From: UBA1672 sp050633505
GTDB lineage: Bacteria > Pseudomonadota > Alphaproteobacteria > Micavibrionales > Micavibrionaceae
Length of the DNA: 64,000 nucleotides
Reading direction: 5' to 3'
Assembly (NCBI GenBank): GCA_050633505.1
Contig: JBOEGQ010000002.1
Location: 207,803-271,802, forward strand
The translations under genes and the position numbers were made by a program. The first letter of the stretch is position 1. Each line of letters begins with the position of its first letter. The notes below the pieces were generated by a model. That model did no database searches. It was given only the letters and a program-made list of their open reading frames with translations, and was not told the origin of the DNA. This document shows, one piece after another, positions 25,515-34,293 of the stretch.

Positions 25515-26018
25515 CTAGAACGGGATTTCGTCATCCATTGAATCAATCGGTGCCGCCGCCTGTTGTTTCTGCTGTTGCTGTTGCGCCGGAGCACCACCAC
25601 CATAACCACCAGAACTTCCGTCATTAAAATTATCACCACCGCCAAAGCCGCCACCGCTGGCATTTCGGCTATCCAACATTGTCAGCTCACCACGGAAAGG
25701 ACGCAGAACGATCTCTGTCGTATATTTATCTTGTCCAGTGGCCTGATCCTGCCATTTACGTGTTTCGACTTGGCCTTCGATATAAACCTTGGCGCCTTTT
25801 TTAAGGTAATTTTCACAAACTGAAACCAGACCTTTATTGAAAACAACAACACGGTGCCATTCTGTCTTCTCGCGGCGCTCTCCTGTTGCTTTATCTTTCC
25901 AGCTTTCAGACGTCGCAACAGATAAGTTCACAACTTTATCACCCGATTGCATCGCACGCACATCAGGGTCTGCACCTAGGTTTCCAACTAAGATTACTTT
26001 ATTCACGCTTCCAGCCAA
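25515..26018 (-). CDS. ssb: Single-stranded DNA-binding protein
   Basis: A 167-residue SSB that coats single-stranded DNA in replication, repair and recombination. The OB-fold is at 1-110 (NKVILVGNLGADPDVRAM, then WHRVVVFNKGLVSVCENYL and VYIEGQVETRKWQDQ). The middle is a Gly/Gln-rich flexible tail with polyglutamine. It ends in the conserved acidic tip MDDEIPF that recruits partner proteins. Normal length for proteobacteria. It heads a block with the DUF2059 gene, gyrA and coaD, all on the minus strand. Confidence 0.97.
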   Translation of the reverse strand: MAGSVNKVILVGNLGADPDVRAMQSGDKVVNLSVATSESWKDKATGERREKTEWHRVVVFNKGLVSVCENYLKKGAKVYIEGQVETRKWQDQATGQDKYTTEIVLRPFRGELTMLDSRNASGGGFGGGDNFNDGSSGGYGGGAPAQQQQQKQQAAAPIDSMDDEIPF

Positions 26019-26237
26019 GTTTCTACTCCATCTAACATATAAATACGGGAATCAGAGTATAGACCGCCTTTTTGTAATTCAAAAGCCTTATATGCGATAA
26101 TTAATGGGAAATTGTGGACGGAAACAACCACACAAAACATGGCACATTATAAAGACAATAACGTACTGTTTTTCTTGCCATATTATTTAGTTAAATGTAA
26201 AGTATCGAAAAATAATATAATTTTTAAGGTGATCATA

Positions 26238-27020
26238 ATGGGTGAGTTGGATAGATTGGAGCAGGAAAACCTGACCAAACAGTTTTCTGAGGCACATCAA
26301 CTTATTGGAAATCAAGGATTTATTCCGGCAGATAAGAAGAAAGAGCTTCACGATATGCTCGTACAGGTTCAGCAGAACCTGTCTGAAGGCGCGGATTCTC
26401 AAGAGATCAACAACACTCTAACCCTTCTGCCGATCATTATTGAAACCGCGCAAGCTGGTATACAGGCAGAAGAATACGGGAAAGAGCAAGAGCACCTTGC
26501 CACAACCGACGCATTAACAGGCGCGTATAGTAAACGATTCTTCGATGATACAGGGGCCACATCCATTGCCAGATTAGGCCGTGGAGACATCGGGTCTGCC
26601 GCCATTGTCTATATCGATATCGACAAATTTAAAGACTTTAACACAAATTACGGTCATAACGGCGGTGATGAAGCATTAAAATACGTCACAGACACAATTC
26701 AGTCCTCTGTCCGTAACACGGATATTGTTGCACGATTGGGGGGAGACGAATTTGCGGTTATCTGTGTCCACAAGGACAAATCCCATGACTTCTCAAAAGT
26801 TAGAGATAAAATATACAATAACTTTGATGGTGCAAGTTTTGAAATGAATGGCCAAGATATTCCCGTATCTGTTTCTGCCGGAATTGCAGAACTTACACCG
26901 AATGACTCACTAGAGGCCGCTAAAGATAGAGCCGATATTGACATGTACAATCAGAAAGAAGCCCGTCACAGAGTCCTCATGGACAGACAGGCTGATTTAG
27001 ATGCCCCGGGGCAAGGTTAG
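26238..27020 (+). CDS. Diguanylate cyclase (GGDEF domain)
   Basis: A 260-residue enzyme that makes cyclic di-GMP from two GTP. The C-terminal GGDEF domain starts at about 95 (LATTDALTGAYSKRFFDD). The signature LGGDEF is at residues 167-172 and RNTD at 159-162 is an intact inhibitory I-site (RxxD five residues before). The N-terminal 95 residues form a helical region with no known sensor. I chose the ATG at 26238 preceded by AAGGTG; the open frame runs back to 26112 without a ribosome site. It is convergent with a Flp-type pilin gene six bases away, and c-di-GMP often controls surface adhesion. Confidence 0.92.
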   Translation: MGELDRLEQENLTKQFSEAHQLIGNQGFIPADKKKELHDMLVQVQQNLSEGADSQEINNTLTLLPIIIETAQAGIQAEEYGKEQEHLATTDALTGAYSKRFFDDTGATSIARLGRGDIGSAAIVYIDIDKFKDFNTNYGHNGGDEALKYVTDTIQSSVRNTDIVARLGGDEFAVICVHKDKSHDFSKVRDKIYNNFDGASFEMNGQDIPVSVSAGIAELTPNDSLEAAKDRADIDMYNQKEARHRVLMDRQADLDAPGQG

Positions 27021-27026
27021 AAAAGA

Positions 27027-27194
27027 TTAAGTTGTTAGGTTGGTAAGAATTGTATCGAATGTTCCATCGATCTCGCCACCAATGATAAAAGCCACAACGG
27101 CAACGGCAACGGCAATAGACGCACCAATCAATCCATATTCAACCGCAGTAGCCCCACCTTCATCTGAGATATAACGAGCAATAAGCTTTGTCAT
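27027..27194 (-). CDS. Flp-type type IVb prepilin, 55 residues
   Basis: A very small gene with no overlap to other genes: MTKLIARYISDEGGATAVEY continues into GLIGASIAVAVAVVAFIIGG. This is a typical Flp/Fap prepilin: a short leader ending in Gly, processing before ATAVEYGL, Glu at +5 and Tyr at +6, then a membrane helix. The mature protein would assemble thin tad pili used in surface attachment. No tadV, cpa or tad genes are in this window, so its assembly system must lie elsewhere. The GGAGG further upstream and AAAGGG near the ATG are possible ribosome sites. Confidence 0.88.
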   Translation of the reverse strand: MTKLIARYISDEGGATAVEYGLIGASIAVAVAVVAFIIGGEIDGTFDTILTNLTT

Positions 27195-27260
27195 GGGTTT
27201 TCCCTTTCTATCCTCCTAAGTATTTTGCACGTAAAAACCTAAGATTCGGTAAAGAGCACC

Positions 27261-28289
27261 CTATTTAAAGCGATGGGGGCTTAAGGCATTGAGGACATCA
27301 ACATGTCCTTCATATCCTCCACCATCAATCATATTGAGCAAAATATTGGCCGATAATAATGTGCTCAATATCCCATGGGAACCATGCGCCGTAGAAACGA
27401 AAACGTTTTCATTCAACTTCCCGACAACAGGAAAATGATCACGACTTGCCGTACGCACCCCTGCCCTATGGCCAACGACATTATACTCCCCCCTTAACGT
27501 CGGAAGTGTATCAAACAAGTTCTCGAAATTTAATCGATCATCATCATTATCGATATCCGCATGATCCAACCATGGCTGGAATGTCGCGCCAAGACAATGC
27601 GCACCACCCTTTTCCGGCGCGATATAACCACTATAACTCACAACGGTTTTTAAGGTTTTCATCAAATCATTCTGTTTGACATAGGTAACCTGACCACGCA
27701 CCGACTTTAACGGTAACTTTGATGCCGCCTCAAAACGCAAAGAACCAATACCACAGGCCAGAATGTTTATCCCCTTATCCAGTATCCCCTCTTCCTCAAC
27801 AGGATGGTTTAAGTGAACCTCAACACCGCGTGCATATTGATGACATAATTTTTTGGGCGAAATTATGCCCGATTTTGCCAAATACAGCGATTCACAAGGG
27901 ATTTCAACGCCCGACACTCGTGATGATTCAGATGCGCTCAACACGCGCATATCATCCTGCGCCCACCCCCAACTTGCAGCAGTCTTGCGAAAACGTATCC
28001 CCTTTCTCTGCGTATTCATCAAACTTAAAATCCCGCAAGGATTCCAATCAATCGAATCTCCAAACTGTTCAAACACCTTAAGAGCCATAAAATATGCATC
28101 AGAATAATAACGAGAAGGCGCGTCCATCTGCGCGGCAAAACGTGGATTATAAAGCCCGACATCATTACCGGAGGCACCGCTGGCCAGATGATCTGATGCT
28201 TCGTAAATCACAGGCTCATGTCCCGCGTTTTTAAAAACAAAAGCCAACGCACATCCCGCCAAACCACCGCCAATAATGTTAATACGCAT
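27261..28289 (-). CDS. mnmC: FAD-dependent cmnm5U34 oxidoreductase (MnmC C-terminal half as a separate gene)
   Basis: A 342-residue D-amino-acid-oxidase-type flavoprotein. The FAD motif NIIGGGLAGCALAFVFKN opens the protein, followed by SGASGNDVGLYNPRF, which matches the MnmC2 region, and a final RDHFPVVGKLNENVFVSTAHGSHG with the family AHGSRG-like motif. In E. coli this domain removes carboxymethyl from cmnm5s2U34 and is fused to the methyltransferase; here it is separate. I place the start at the ATG 28289, overlapping the preceding stop as TGATG; a GTG at 28292 is also possible with AAGGAA nearby. It is coupled to the mnmD-like gene. Confidence 0.85.
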   Translation of the reverse strand: MRINIIGGGLAGCALAFVFKNAGHEPVIYEASDHLASGASGNDVGLYNPRFAAQMDAPSRYYSDAYFMALKVFEQFGDSIDWNPCGILSLMNTQRKGIRFRKTAASWGWAQDDMRVLSASESSRVSGVEIPCESLYLAKSGIISPKKLCHQYARGVEVHLNHPVEEEGILDKGINILACGIGSLRFEAASKLPLKSVRGQVTYVKQNDLMKTLKTVVSYSGYIAPEKGGAHCLGATFQPWLDHADIDNDDDRLNFENLFDTLPTLRGEYNVVGHRAGVRTASRDHFPVVGKLNENVFVSTAHGSHGILSTLLSANILLNMIDGGGYEGHVDVLNALSPHRFK

Positions 28290-28969
28290 CACGTACTTTC
28301 CTTACTATAACGTCCGATACACATCTCGCGCTTACGCCCGAAACCGGGAACTTTACAAATATCAAAGCCAACACCCTGTAATCCACGACGAACAAATCCA
28401 GCCGCCGTAAACGTCGCGAGAGTGCTTCCCTCATGGCTTAAGCGTGCCATATTAGAAAAGACCGTTTCACTCCACATATCCGGATTACTTGATGGTTTAA
28501 ACCCGTCTAAAAACCAACAATCAACATCTGCATCCAAGTGCCCTATTTCATCGTTCACGTCCCCAAGAATTAAAGTCAAAACGACACCACTCACAACTTC
28601 AATATTACACGTCTTATATTTTAAATCAGATGGATAATTGGCCAGTAAAAAGTCCAATTCTTCATTAAGCTCTCCCCAATGCGCAAGAACATCCGCAATA
28701 TACTCACGGTCCAGTGGGTATTTTTCAAATGAGATAAAATGCAACTCTTTCGGTTTTTCTTCCCTTGGAGCATCACGCCACATCTTAAGCACAGCCAGAA
28801 AATTCAACCCCGTACCAAATCCAGTCTCACAGATCGTAAACCTGTCCCGTCCCACCCACGCATCAGGTAAGCCATTCCCATCAATAAAAACATGGCGCGT
28901 TTCTGCCAGCCCGTCAGAAACCGAGAAATACACATCATCAAACTGTTTGGATCTTGGCACATCACTCAT
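28289..28969 (-). CDS. mnmD: tRNA 5-aminomethyl-2-thiouridine methyltransferase (MnmD / MnmC1)
   Basis: A 226-residue SAM-dependent methyltransferase that methylates nm5s2U34 to mnm5s2U34 in some tRNAs. It has the MnmC N-terminal signatures: FDDVYFSVSDGLAETRHVFI at the start, ICETGFGTGLNFLAVLKMW as the SAM-binding motif, and CWFLDGFKPSSNPDMWSETV containing the DGFxPxxNPxMW family motif. The length equals the N-terminal half of E. coli MnmC (about 245). The next gene, the oxidase half, overlaps its stop, so the pair replaces fused MnmC. Together with mnmA (52223) the full U34 path is partly present. Confidence 0.9.
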   Translation of the reverse strand: MSDVPRSKQFDDVYFSVSDGLAETRHVFIDGNGLPDAWVGRDRFTICETGFGTGLNFLAVLKMWRDAPREEKPKELHFISFEKYPLDREYIADVLAHWGELNEELDFLLANYPSDLKYKTCNIEVVSGVVLTLILGDVNDEIGHLDADVDCWFLDGFKPSSNPDMWSETVFSNMARLSHEGSTLATFTAAGFVRRGLQGVGFDICKVPGFGRKREMCIGRYSKEST

Positions 28970-29023
28970 TTTAACTTTATACTACCTACCTTATGATTCG
29001 TTACTTATCGAAAGAGTTTTTAC

Positions 29024-31069
29024 ATGTCTGATAATCCTTTACTACAAAAATCCACACTCCCTAATCAAGCACCACATTTCAGCATCGTAAAAACGGAGCA
29101 TTACCTTCCTGCTGTCGAAGAAGGCATTAAACGTGCACGCGCCAATGTTGAGACGATTAAAAATAATGGCGACGCCCCAACATTTAAAAACACCATCATT
29201 GCCCTTGAAACAGCCAGTGAAGACTTAGGACAAGCGGCAAGCGTTTTTTATAACCAATTATCATCAACAGGTGGAGACGAACTGCATGCCTTGGCAACTG
29301 AGATCGGCCCCATTAATGCCAGCTTCTCAAGTGACATCATGCTGGATGATACATTATTCGCACGCGTCAAATCCGTCTATGATCAGCGCGATGATCTTGA
29401 CCTCAATATTGAAGAGCACACATTACTGGATGATACATATCGGGGCTTTGTCAGATCCGGAGCATTATTGGACAAAGATAGCAAAGATCGTCTGCGTGAA
29501 ATTTCTCAGGAGCTATCGACACTAAACCCTGCATTCATGCAGAACTCGGTAAAATCAGCCGAAAGTTTTGAAATGGTCATAGACGATGAAGCAGACCTTG
29601 CCGGTCTGCCGGACAGTGCCTTGGACGCCGCGGCACATACAGCAAAAGAAAAAGGACACGATGGCAAATGGGTGTTTACGCTGGACTATCCAAGTTTCGG
29701 CCCCTTCATGCAATATGCGGATAATCGCGACTTACGCGAAAAAATGTGGCGCGCATTCTCAGATAAAGCATGGAAGAATGAATACGATAATTCGGACAAC
29801 ATTAAAAAGATCATCTCCCTACGCAAGGAGAAATCCAACCTTCTGGGGCATGATACACATGCACATTACGTGTTGGAAGAACGCATGGCAAAATCCCCTG
29901 AAACAGTCTTTGCCTTCCTTGAAAAACTAAAATCCGCATATAAACCCGCCGCGGAAAAAGATCTCAAAACACTCAAAGAATTCGCAGAAAAGGAACATGG
30001 GCTAGATGATATCAAACAATGGGACGTTGGATATTATGCAGAGAAGTTGAAGCAACAACTTTTTGAATTTACATCCGAAGATTTCCGCCCCTATTACCAA
30101 CTGGATAAAGTTCTGGATGGGTGCTTCAACCATTTTAGTAAGTTATTCGGCCTGAAGTTCACCGCATCGGATAAATACGACACATGGCACGAAGATGTGA
30201 AAGCCTTTGACGTCACAGACGAGAAGAACGGCAATTTTATAGGTACACTTTATGGTGATTTCCACCCACGTACAGGCAAAAATAACGGCGCATGGAAGAC
30301 GAGCTACCGTGATCAGGGGTTATTCCGTAACAAAGTAGAGCGCCCTGTCATTGCCATCGTGTGCAACTTTACAAAGCCGACAAGTGAGCGCCCCTCCCTT
30401 CTTACACATGGGGAGGTTACAACCCTTTTCCACGAAATGGGACATGCCGTTCATGCATTACTGTCTGATGTGACATATCGATCGCATGCCGGAACATCGG
30501 TTTTATGGGATTTTGTGGAACTACCATCACAATTACAGGAAAACTGGTGCTATGAGAAAGAAATGCTGGATGGTTTTGCCGAACATTACGAAACAGGTGA
30601 AAAAATCCCTGAGGAACTCATCCAGAAATTAAGAAAATCCATGCATTTCATGGTTGGCTGGGCCGGACTACGTCAAGTGAGCCTTGGTACACTGGACATG
30701 GCATGGCACACATGCGATCCGTCAAAGGTCGATGATATCGCCGCATTTGAAGATGAAGCAACAAAAGACACTGCTCTATTCCCACGTTTAGGCGGGCCAA
30801 TGTCCACATCATTCGGACATATATTCGCCGGCGGGTATAGCGCAGGATATTACAGCTATAAATGGGCGGAGGTTCTTGACGCCGATACATTTGAGCTATT
30901 CCTGGAAAAAGGGTTATACGATCAGAACACTGCAAACAGTTACAAAGACAACATTTTGTCCCGCGGCGGCAGTGAAAAACCAGATATCCTCTATAAGCGT
31001 TTTCGTGGACGAGACGCAGATCCGGATGCATTATTACGCCGTGAAGGACTGTTACAAAAAACAGCATGA
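29024..31069 (+). CDS. M3-family oligopeptidase (oligopeptidase A / Dcp type)
   Basis: A 681-residue zinc metallopeptidase. The active site is LFHEMGHAVHALL with HExxH at 470-474, and the third ligand Glu follows 25 or so residues on in WDFVELPSQLQENW. The N-terminal helical lid is complete. The C-terminal SFGHIFAGGYSAGYYSYKWAE motif is typical of oligopeptidase A and peptidyl-dipeptidase Dcp. The length (681) is close to both (OpdA 680, Dcp 681), so I do not choose. It is cytoplasmic and degrades short peptides. It is divergent from mnmD, 54 bases away, and overlaps the next gene by four bases. Confidence 0.93.
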   Translation: MSDNPLLQKSTLPNQAPHFSIVKTEHYLPAVEEGIKRARANVETIKNNGDAPTFKNTIIALETASEDLGQAASVFYNQLSSTGGDELHALATEIGPINASFSSDIMLDDTLFARVKSVYDQRDDLDLNIEEHTLLDDTYRGFVRSGALLDKDSKDRLREISQELSTLNPAFMQNSVKSAESFEMVIDDEADLAGLPDSALDAAAHTAKEKGHDGKWVFTLDYPSFGPFMQYADNRDLREKMWRAFSDKAWKNEYDNSDNIKKIISLRKEKSNLLGHDTHAHYVLEERMAKSPETVFAFLEKLKSAYKPAAEKDLKTLKEFAEKEHGLDDIKQWDVGYYAEKLKQQLFEFTSEDFRPYYQLDKVLDGCFNHFSKLFGLKFTASDKYDTWHEDVKAFDVTDEKNGNFIGTLYGDFHPRTGKNNGAWKTSYRDQGLFRNKVERPVIAIVCNFTKPTSERPSLLTHGEVTTLFHEMGHAVHALLSDVTYRSHAGTSVLWDFVELPSQLQENWCYEKEMLDGFAEHYETGEKIPEELIQKLRKSMHFMVGWAGLRQVSLGTLDMAWHTCDPSKVDDIAAFEDEATKDTALFPRLGGPMSTSFGHIFAGGYSAGYYSYKWAEVLDADTFELFLEKGLYDQNTANSYKDNILSRGGSEKPDILYKRFRGRDADPDALLRREGLLQKTA

Positions 31070-31647
31070 CAAAACACAATAAACAACAAAAAGTCAGGAC
31101 ATATGGCGGACCAAAAATCGGCATCCTTTTGGTTATCTTGATGCTGGGGTATTTTCTGACGCCCATCCCTCAATATGTTTTCTCTTTTATACCGGATCAT
31201 TGGGCGACTGATTTTCTGGCAGACCGCTATCAGGCCATCATATTAAGTGAAGAGACCAAGGCAATTGACACCCCGCAGAAACTCACCCTGCCCTCTTCCC
31301 TTCTGGTTTTAGGTGAGCAAAGTGGTATATGCTTTTATTTCCACTCTACAACACAAAGCGAAAATAGAGCGGTATTGAACACCGAACAAATGGATATAGC
31401 CAGACGAACAGGCATTATCGCAGAAATAATTGCGGTGGATTCGGCGAAAAAAGAATTCCGTCTCGGCGAAGGTAGCTTTAAAGAATTTGAATATGAAGAA
31501 GATAAACCATATTCGGTTATATGCCAGAAGTTCTCACGTGAATACAGCCTCCTGCCAGATCAGGTGAGTGCGATTTACATCCGCCCCCTTCCACCGCACT
31601 TCACCCCATATAGAATTTCGTGGGAGACCATCAAAACCATTCGGTAA
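31066..31647 (+). CDS. Unknown 193-residue protein with one membrane helix
   Basis: I do not recognise this protein. Its ATG overlaps the M3 peptidase stop (ATGA), so it is translated with it. Residues 19-38 form a membrane helix or uncleaved signal (IGILLVILMLGYFLTPIPQY), and the remaining ~155 residues should be periplasmic or outside. That region has one cysteine pair (GICFYF and VICQKF), many beta-type stretches and a Tyr/Pro-rich end. No catalytic motif is visible. A shorter frame overlaps its end (31620-31826). Coupling with a peptidase suggests a shared role but none is known. Confidence 0.65.
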   Translation: MTKHNKQQKVRTYGGPKIGILLVILMLGYFLTPIPQYVFSFIPDHWATDFLADRYQAIILSEETKAIDTPQKLTLPSSLLVLGEQSGICFYFHSTTQSENRAVLNTEQMDIARRTGIIAEIIAVDSAKKEFRLGEGSFKEFEYEEDKPYSVICQKFSREYSLLPDQVSAIYIRPLPPHFTPYRISWETIKTIR

Positions 31648-31826
31648 TACAGAATTTTGTACACAAAGTCTGGGCGGAAACCGGACGTCCTTCGGATTTT
31701 GAAATACTGGAAAAGACAGAAGGTGTAGAAATAATAGATCGCGCAACTCGCCTTGCAAATGATCGGGAAAATGGACAGCTTAAAGAAGATTATACAGACT
31801 TGCCCTCTCCATGGAAATCTCCGTAA
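31620..31826 (+). CDS. Possible small gene or frameshifted tail of the upstream gene
   Basis: An open frame of 68 residues begins at a GTG inside the end of the 31066-31647 gene and fills most of the gap to the next gene. Composition is like coding protein (DFEILEKTEGVEIIDRATRL, then acidic LKEDYTDLPSPW). Either it is a separate overlapping gene, or a frameshift near 31630 has split one longer protein. There is no clear ribosome site at the GTG. I cannot decide between these. Confidence 0.4.
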   Translation: MGDHQNHSVIQNFVHKVWAETGRPSDFEILEKTEGVEIIDRATRLANDRENGQLKEDYTDLPSPWKSP

Positions 31827-31832
31827 ACAGAC

Positions 31833-32729
31833 CTAGAATAGCTCCATCAACATACAACGTGCAGATCCACCACCATATTTTTCCAACGTTGAAAGATCCG
31901 GACAAATCAGGGTTTTATAATGCCGTTGTATAATCTCAATCTGGGAATCGGTTAAGGCCTCAAATGCTGCCTTCGACATGGTTAACATATGCTCTCCATC
32001 CGTACCAATAACCTCTAACGCATTACAGCAATTGGCCTGCAATTGCTCCATCGAGAATTCAACAACCTCATGTGTCTGAGATAAACGATCAAGAACGGCA
32101 TGACGCACTGGTACATCCGTGATACATGGCGCGCAAATCCCGACCATAGATGTGCCGATATACATTAGAAAGTCGGTATGATAAACGGGAATCCCTGCAT
32201 GGCTTAACGTTTCAAATGTCATGACATCATACCCCATATGACCTGCCCATTTTTCCACCATTTCGGGGGATGTACGCCGTGAAAGCCCCGCATATCCGCG
32301 TTTATTAATATGATCTGAAACAATACTTGCCGTACTTTCCAGCACAAGCCCATCATTTTCCAATGCGCTCCAATCGACAAAGTCCGGATAAAAGGATTTT
32401 AGCATTCCGATAATTTCCGGTGTACGCTCTGCCTGGCGATTTTCATTCAACATCGGATAAATAATCAAGCGCCCCTGATCATATGTTGATGCCCAGTTGG
32501 GAAACACCATATCGGGACATAGATCACGCCCCAATACACTTGTCACCAAAACGCCTTTTTCAACCAACATATCACGATACGTTCTAAATTCCTGACATGC
32601 CTTACGCAAGGTAACGTCACGGGGTTCTTGCTCTCCGGTAACCTGATAGACGTTGGTTTCCATTGTTTGGGGGTTGGCATAGAAAACAGCCGGTTCGACC
32701 ATAAGAAGGTGGTTGGTTGATTGCTTCAT
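31833..32729 (-). CDS. ctlX: CtlX-like citrulline/arginine-deiminase-family hydrolase
   Basis: A 298-residue member of the amidinotransferase / arginine deiminase superfamily. Shared features are an early conserved MVEPAVFYANPQT, CPDMVFPNWAST (Asp and Phe-Pro-Asn of the substrate site), LESTASIVSDHINKRGYAGL, and a C-terminal GGGSARCMLMELF in which the Cys would be the nucleophile. Those match CtlX, a citrulline hydrolase that gives ornithine, ammonia and CO2. The His of the triad is probably in VYHTDFLMYIGT. The exact substrate could be another guanidino or ureido compound. It is on the minus strand, convergent with the 31066 gene and with no operon partner visible. Confidence 0.85.
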   Translation of the reverse strand: MKQSTNHLLMVEPAVFYANPQTMETNVYQVTGEQEPRDVTLRKACQEFRTYRDMLVEKGVLVTSVLGRDLCPDMVFPNWASTYDQGRLIIYPMLNENRQAERTPEIIGMLKSFYPDFVDWSALENDGLVLESTASIVSDHINKRGYAGLSRRTSPEMVEKWAGHMGYDVMTFETLSHAGIPVYHTDFLMYIGTSMVGICAPCITDVPVRHAVLDRLSQTHEVVEFSMEQLQANCCNALEVIGTDGEHMLTMSKAAFEALTDSQIEIIQRHYKTLICPDLSTLEKYGGGSARCMLMELF

Positions 32730-32822
32730 AAAAAAACTGCTCCTTCATGACTTATGTGGGGAAGATAGCTCAGGATACGAGATCTATCTTAAAATATCAC
32801 AAAGGAGCAGAATAAGCACGCC

Positions 32823-33122
32823 TCAAGCCGACAATGCCATACGCTTTTCGATGAGTATATTAATTGCTTTTTTTGTCATCGGGGCGTCAAAACCTGCGCG
32901 TGCAAGCTTACGGAGACGGTTTTCCAAAAAAGATGCGCCCATACTATAGGACGAAGAAAAATCGTCACTCTCCATTCCGGCCATATGGTAAAAAACGACA
33001 CGATATCCAGATGGGTCATCATCACAATGCTCCACCATAATGTCCTGAATATCTGCTTCCCAATTTACCGGGCTATACCGTTCGCCGATAGCGTGGTGAT
33101 GCATACTCATAGGATCAAACAT
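32823..33122 (-). CDS. Unknown 99-residue protein
   Basis: I do not recognise the family. GGGAGG lies seven bases before the ATG at 33122, which is better placed than the GTG at 33128, so I start there. It is soluble: His-rich near the start (MSMHHHAIGERY), then an acidic middle and a helical end with a run of Lys/Arg (RLRKLARAGFDAPMTKKAIN). No signal peptide. A palindrome TTAGAATATTCTAA at 33243-33256 lies 120 bases upstream and could be an operator. It precedes the ctlX gene on the same strand with a gap of 93 bases. Confidence 0.65.
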   Translation of the reverse strand: MFDPMSMHHHAIGERYSPVNWEADIQDIMVEHCDDDPSGYRVVFYHMAGMESDDFSSSYSMGASFLENRLRKLARAGFDAPMTKKAINILIEKRMALSA

Positions 33123-33242
33123 AATCACACCTCCCTGTCAAAAAATGGAATATGCTACAAACAAAATGTCTAATATGAAACAGATACTCGCAAAAAAATA
33201 GCCGAAAGTCAACAACTATCTTATTGATATTAAATAAGAAAA

Positions 33243-33256
33243 TTAGAATATTCTAA
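33243..33256 (-). promoter_or_regulatory. 14-bp palindrome in the gap upstream of the 32823-33122 gene
   Basis: TTAGAATATTCTAA is a perfect palindrome in an AT-rich 226-base gap between the manC stop and this gene. Palindromes this long arise by chance in AT-rich DNA, so only a weak operator call is justified. Confidence 0.25.
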
Positions 33257-33348
33257 ATTACATATCAGTTATATACAGATATGCGCCACATATGAACACA
33301 CAGGCATCCCAAATAAAACCTCAGAAAAAATGGTGGTAAATCAGCGTA

Positions 33349-34275
33349 CTATGATACTTTGCGTTGCGAATTAGAAGATGGATATTGTCCATTCGCGCGC
33401 TTCTTTATCGCATAAGAAATTTTCGTTTGAATCAAACGTGGCCACGTCCCGACATCGCTCCAATCCACAGAAAGAGAACACACAAACGCATTATCACAAT
33501 GCTCCATCACGGCATAGTCGACAGAAATCGGAAGGATTTTAAAGAACTCCTCCTTCGCCGGATAGCATAGCTGCCCTTCTTCCTTATGCGCATAAAAGGA
33601 ACGTTCGCATTGCTTATAAAGCTCTGCTTCGAACTTTTCTAAACTACGCAGATAAATCCGTGGGCGAACCAGAAAAATGCCTGTGTTCCAAAATGCTGCC
33701 TCAGACTTTAATAGTGTACGTGCACCTGCCCTATCCGGTTTTTCTACAAATTTTTTGACCCGCATAACGTTCTTATCATCATCACAGCCTTGCGTATCAT
33801 ATACAATATAACCATATCCGGTTTCCGGGCGTGTCGGTTTTGCCCCCATCAGAATAAAGTTTTCCGCCACATGAGACATCGCCTTTTCAACTGAGAAGGA
33901 TAACGCATCTTGCCCTCCGCCAAGCACGTGATCACTCGGCATAACCAGCATAGATTTCCCTTGATTTTTCAAAGAGAAAGCGGCCAACGCAATCGCAGTT
34001 GCGGTTCCCTTATGCGCAGGCTCAACAATAATTTGACGGGGCGTAACATTAATTTCCGCAAGCTGCTCTTGCACAAAAGAGATATAGGCCTCATGACACA
34101 CAATAATTGGTGCGCCATCACCATAAGCCGCCCCACGCAGAACCGCTCCTTGAAATAAAGACTGATCAGAAAATAAGCGTAGAAAAGGCTTTGGTGCTTT
34201 CTCCCCCGTTAAAGGTCGAAGCCGCCGCCCCATGCCACCAGCAAGAATAACCGGAACAATATCCGCCTTGTCCAT
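33349..34275 (-). CDS. manC: Mannose-1-phosphate guanylyltransferase
   Basis: A 308-residue enzyme that makes GDP-mannose from mannose-1-phosphate and GTP, feeding the GDP-fucose path. It has the nucleotide-binding signature PVILAGGMGRRLRPLTGEKA at the start, VMPSDHVLGGG as the second motif, and FVEKPDRAGARTLL, which is the FVEKP motif of the family. The length is the short form without the isomerase domain of the bifunctional type (about 480). It follows fcl by 18 bases on the same strand, so gmd-fcl-manC look like an operon for GDP-fucose. Confidence 0.92.
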   Translation of the reverse strand: MDKADIVPVILAGGMGRRLRPLTGEKAPKPFLRLFSDQSLFQGAVLRGAAYGDGAPIIVCHEAYISFVQEQLAEINVTPRQIIVEPAHKGTATAIALAAFSLKNQGKSMLVMPSDHVLGGGQDALSFSVEKAMSHVAENFILMGAKPTRPETGYGYIVYDTQGCDDDKNVMRVKKFVEKPDRAGARTLLKSEAAFWNTGIFLVRPRIYLRSLEKFEAELYKQCERSFYAHKEEGQLCYPAKEEFFKILPISVDYAVMEHCDNAFVCSLSVDWSDVGTWPRLIQTKISYAIKKRANGQYPSSNSQRKVS

Positions 34276-34293
34276 TAGACTATCACCCTGTCG

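Noticed and set aside
25563..25640. Repeats inside the ssb gene end
   Set aside because: They reflect Gln and Gly codons of the flexible SSB tail, not a mobile element or CRISPR.
30648..31166. A 172-residue open frame on the minus strand across the end of the M3 peptidase
   Set aside because: It is antisense to the conserved C terminus of the peptidase, with Cys- and Arg-rich composition unlike real proteins here.
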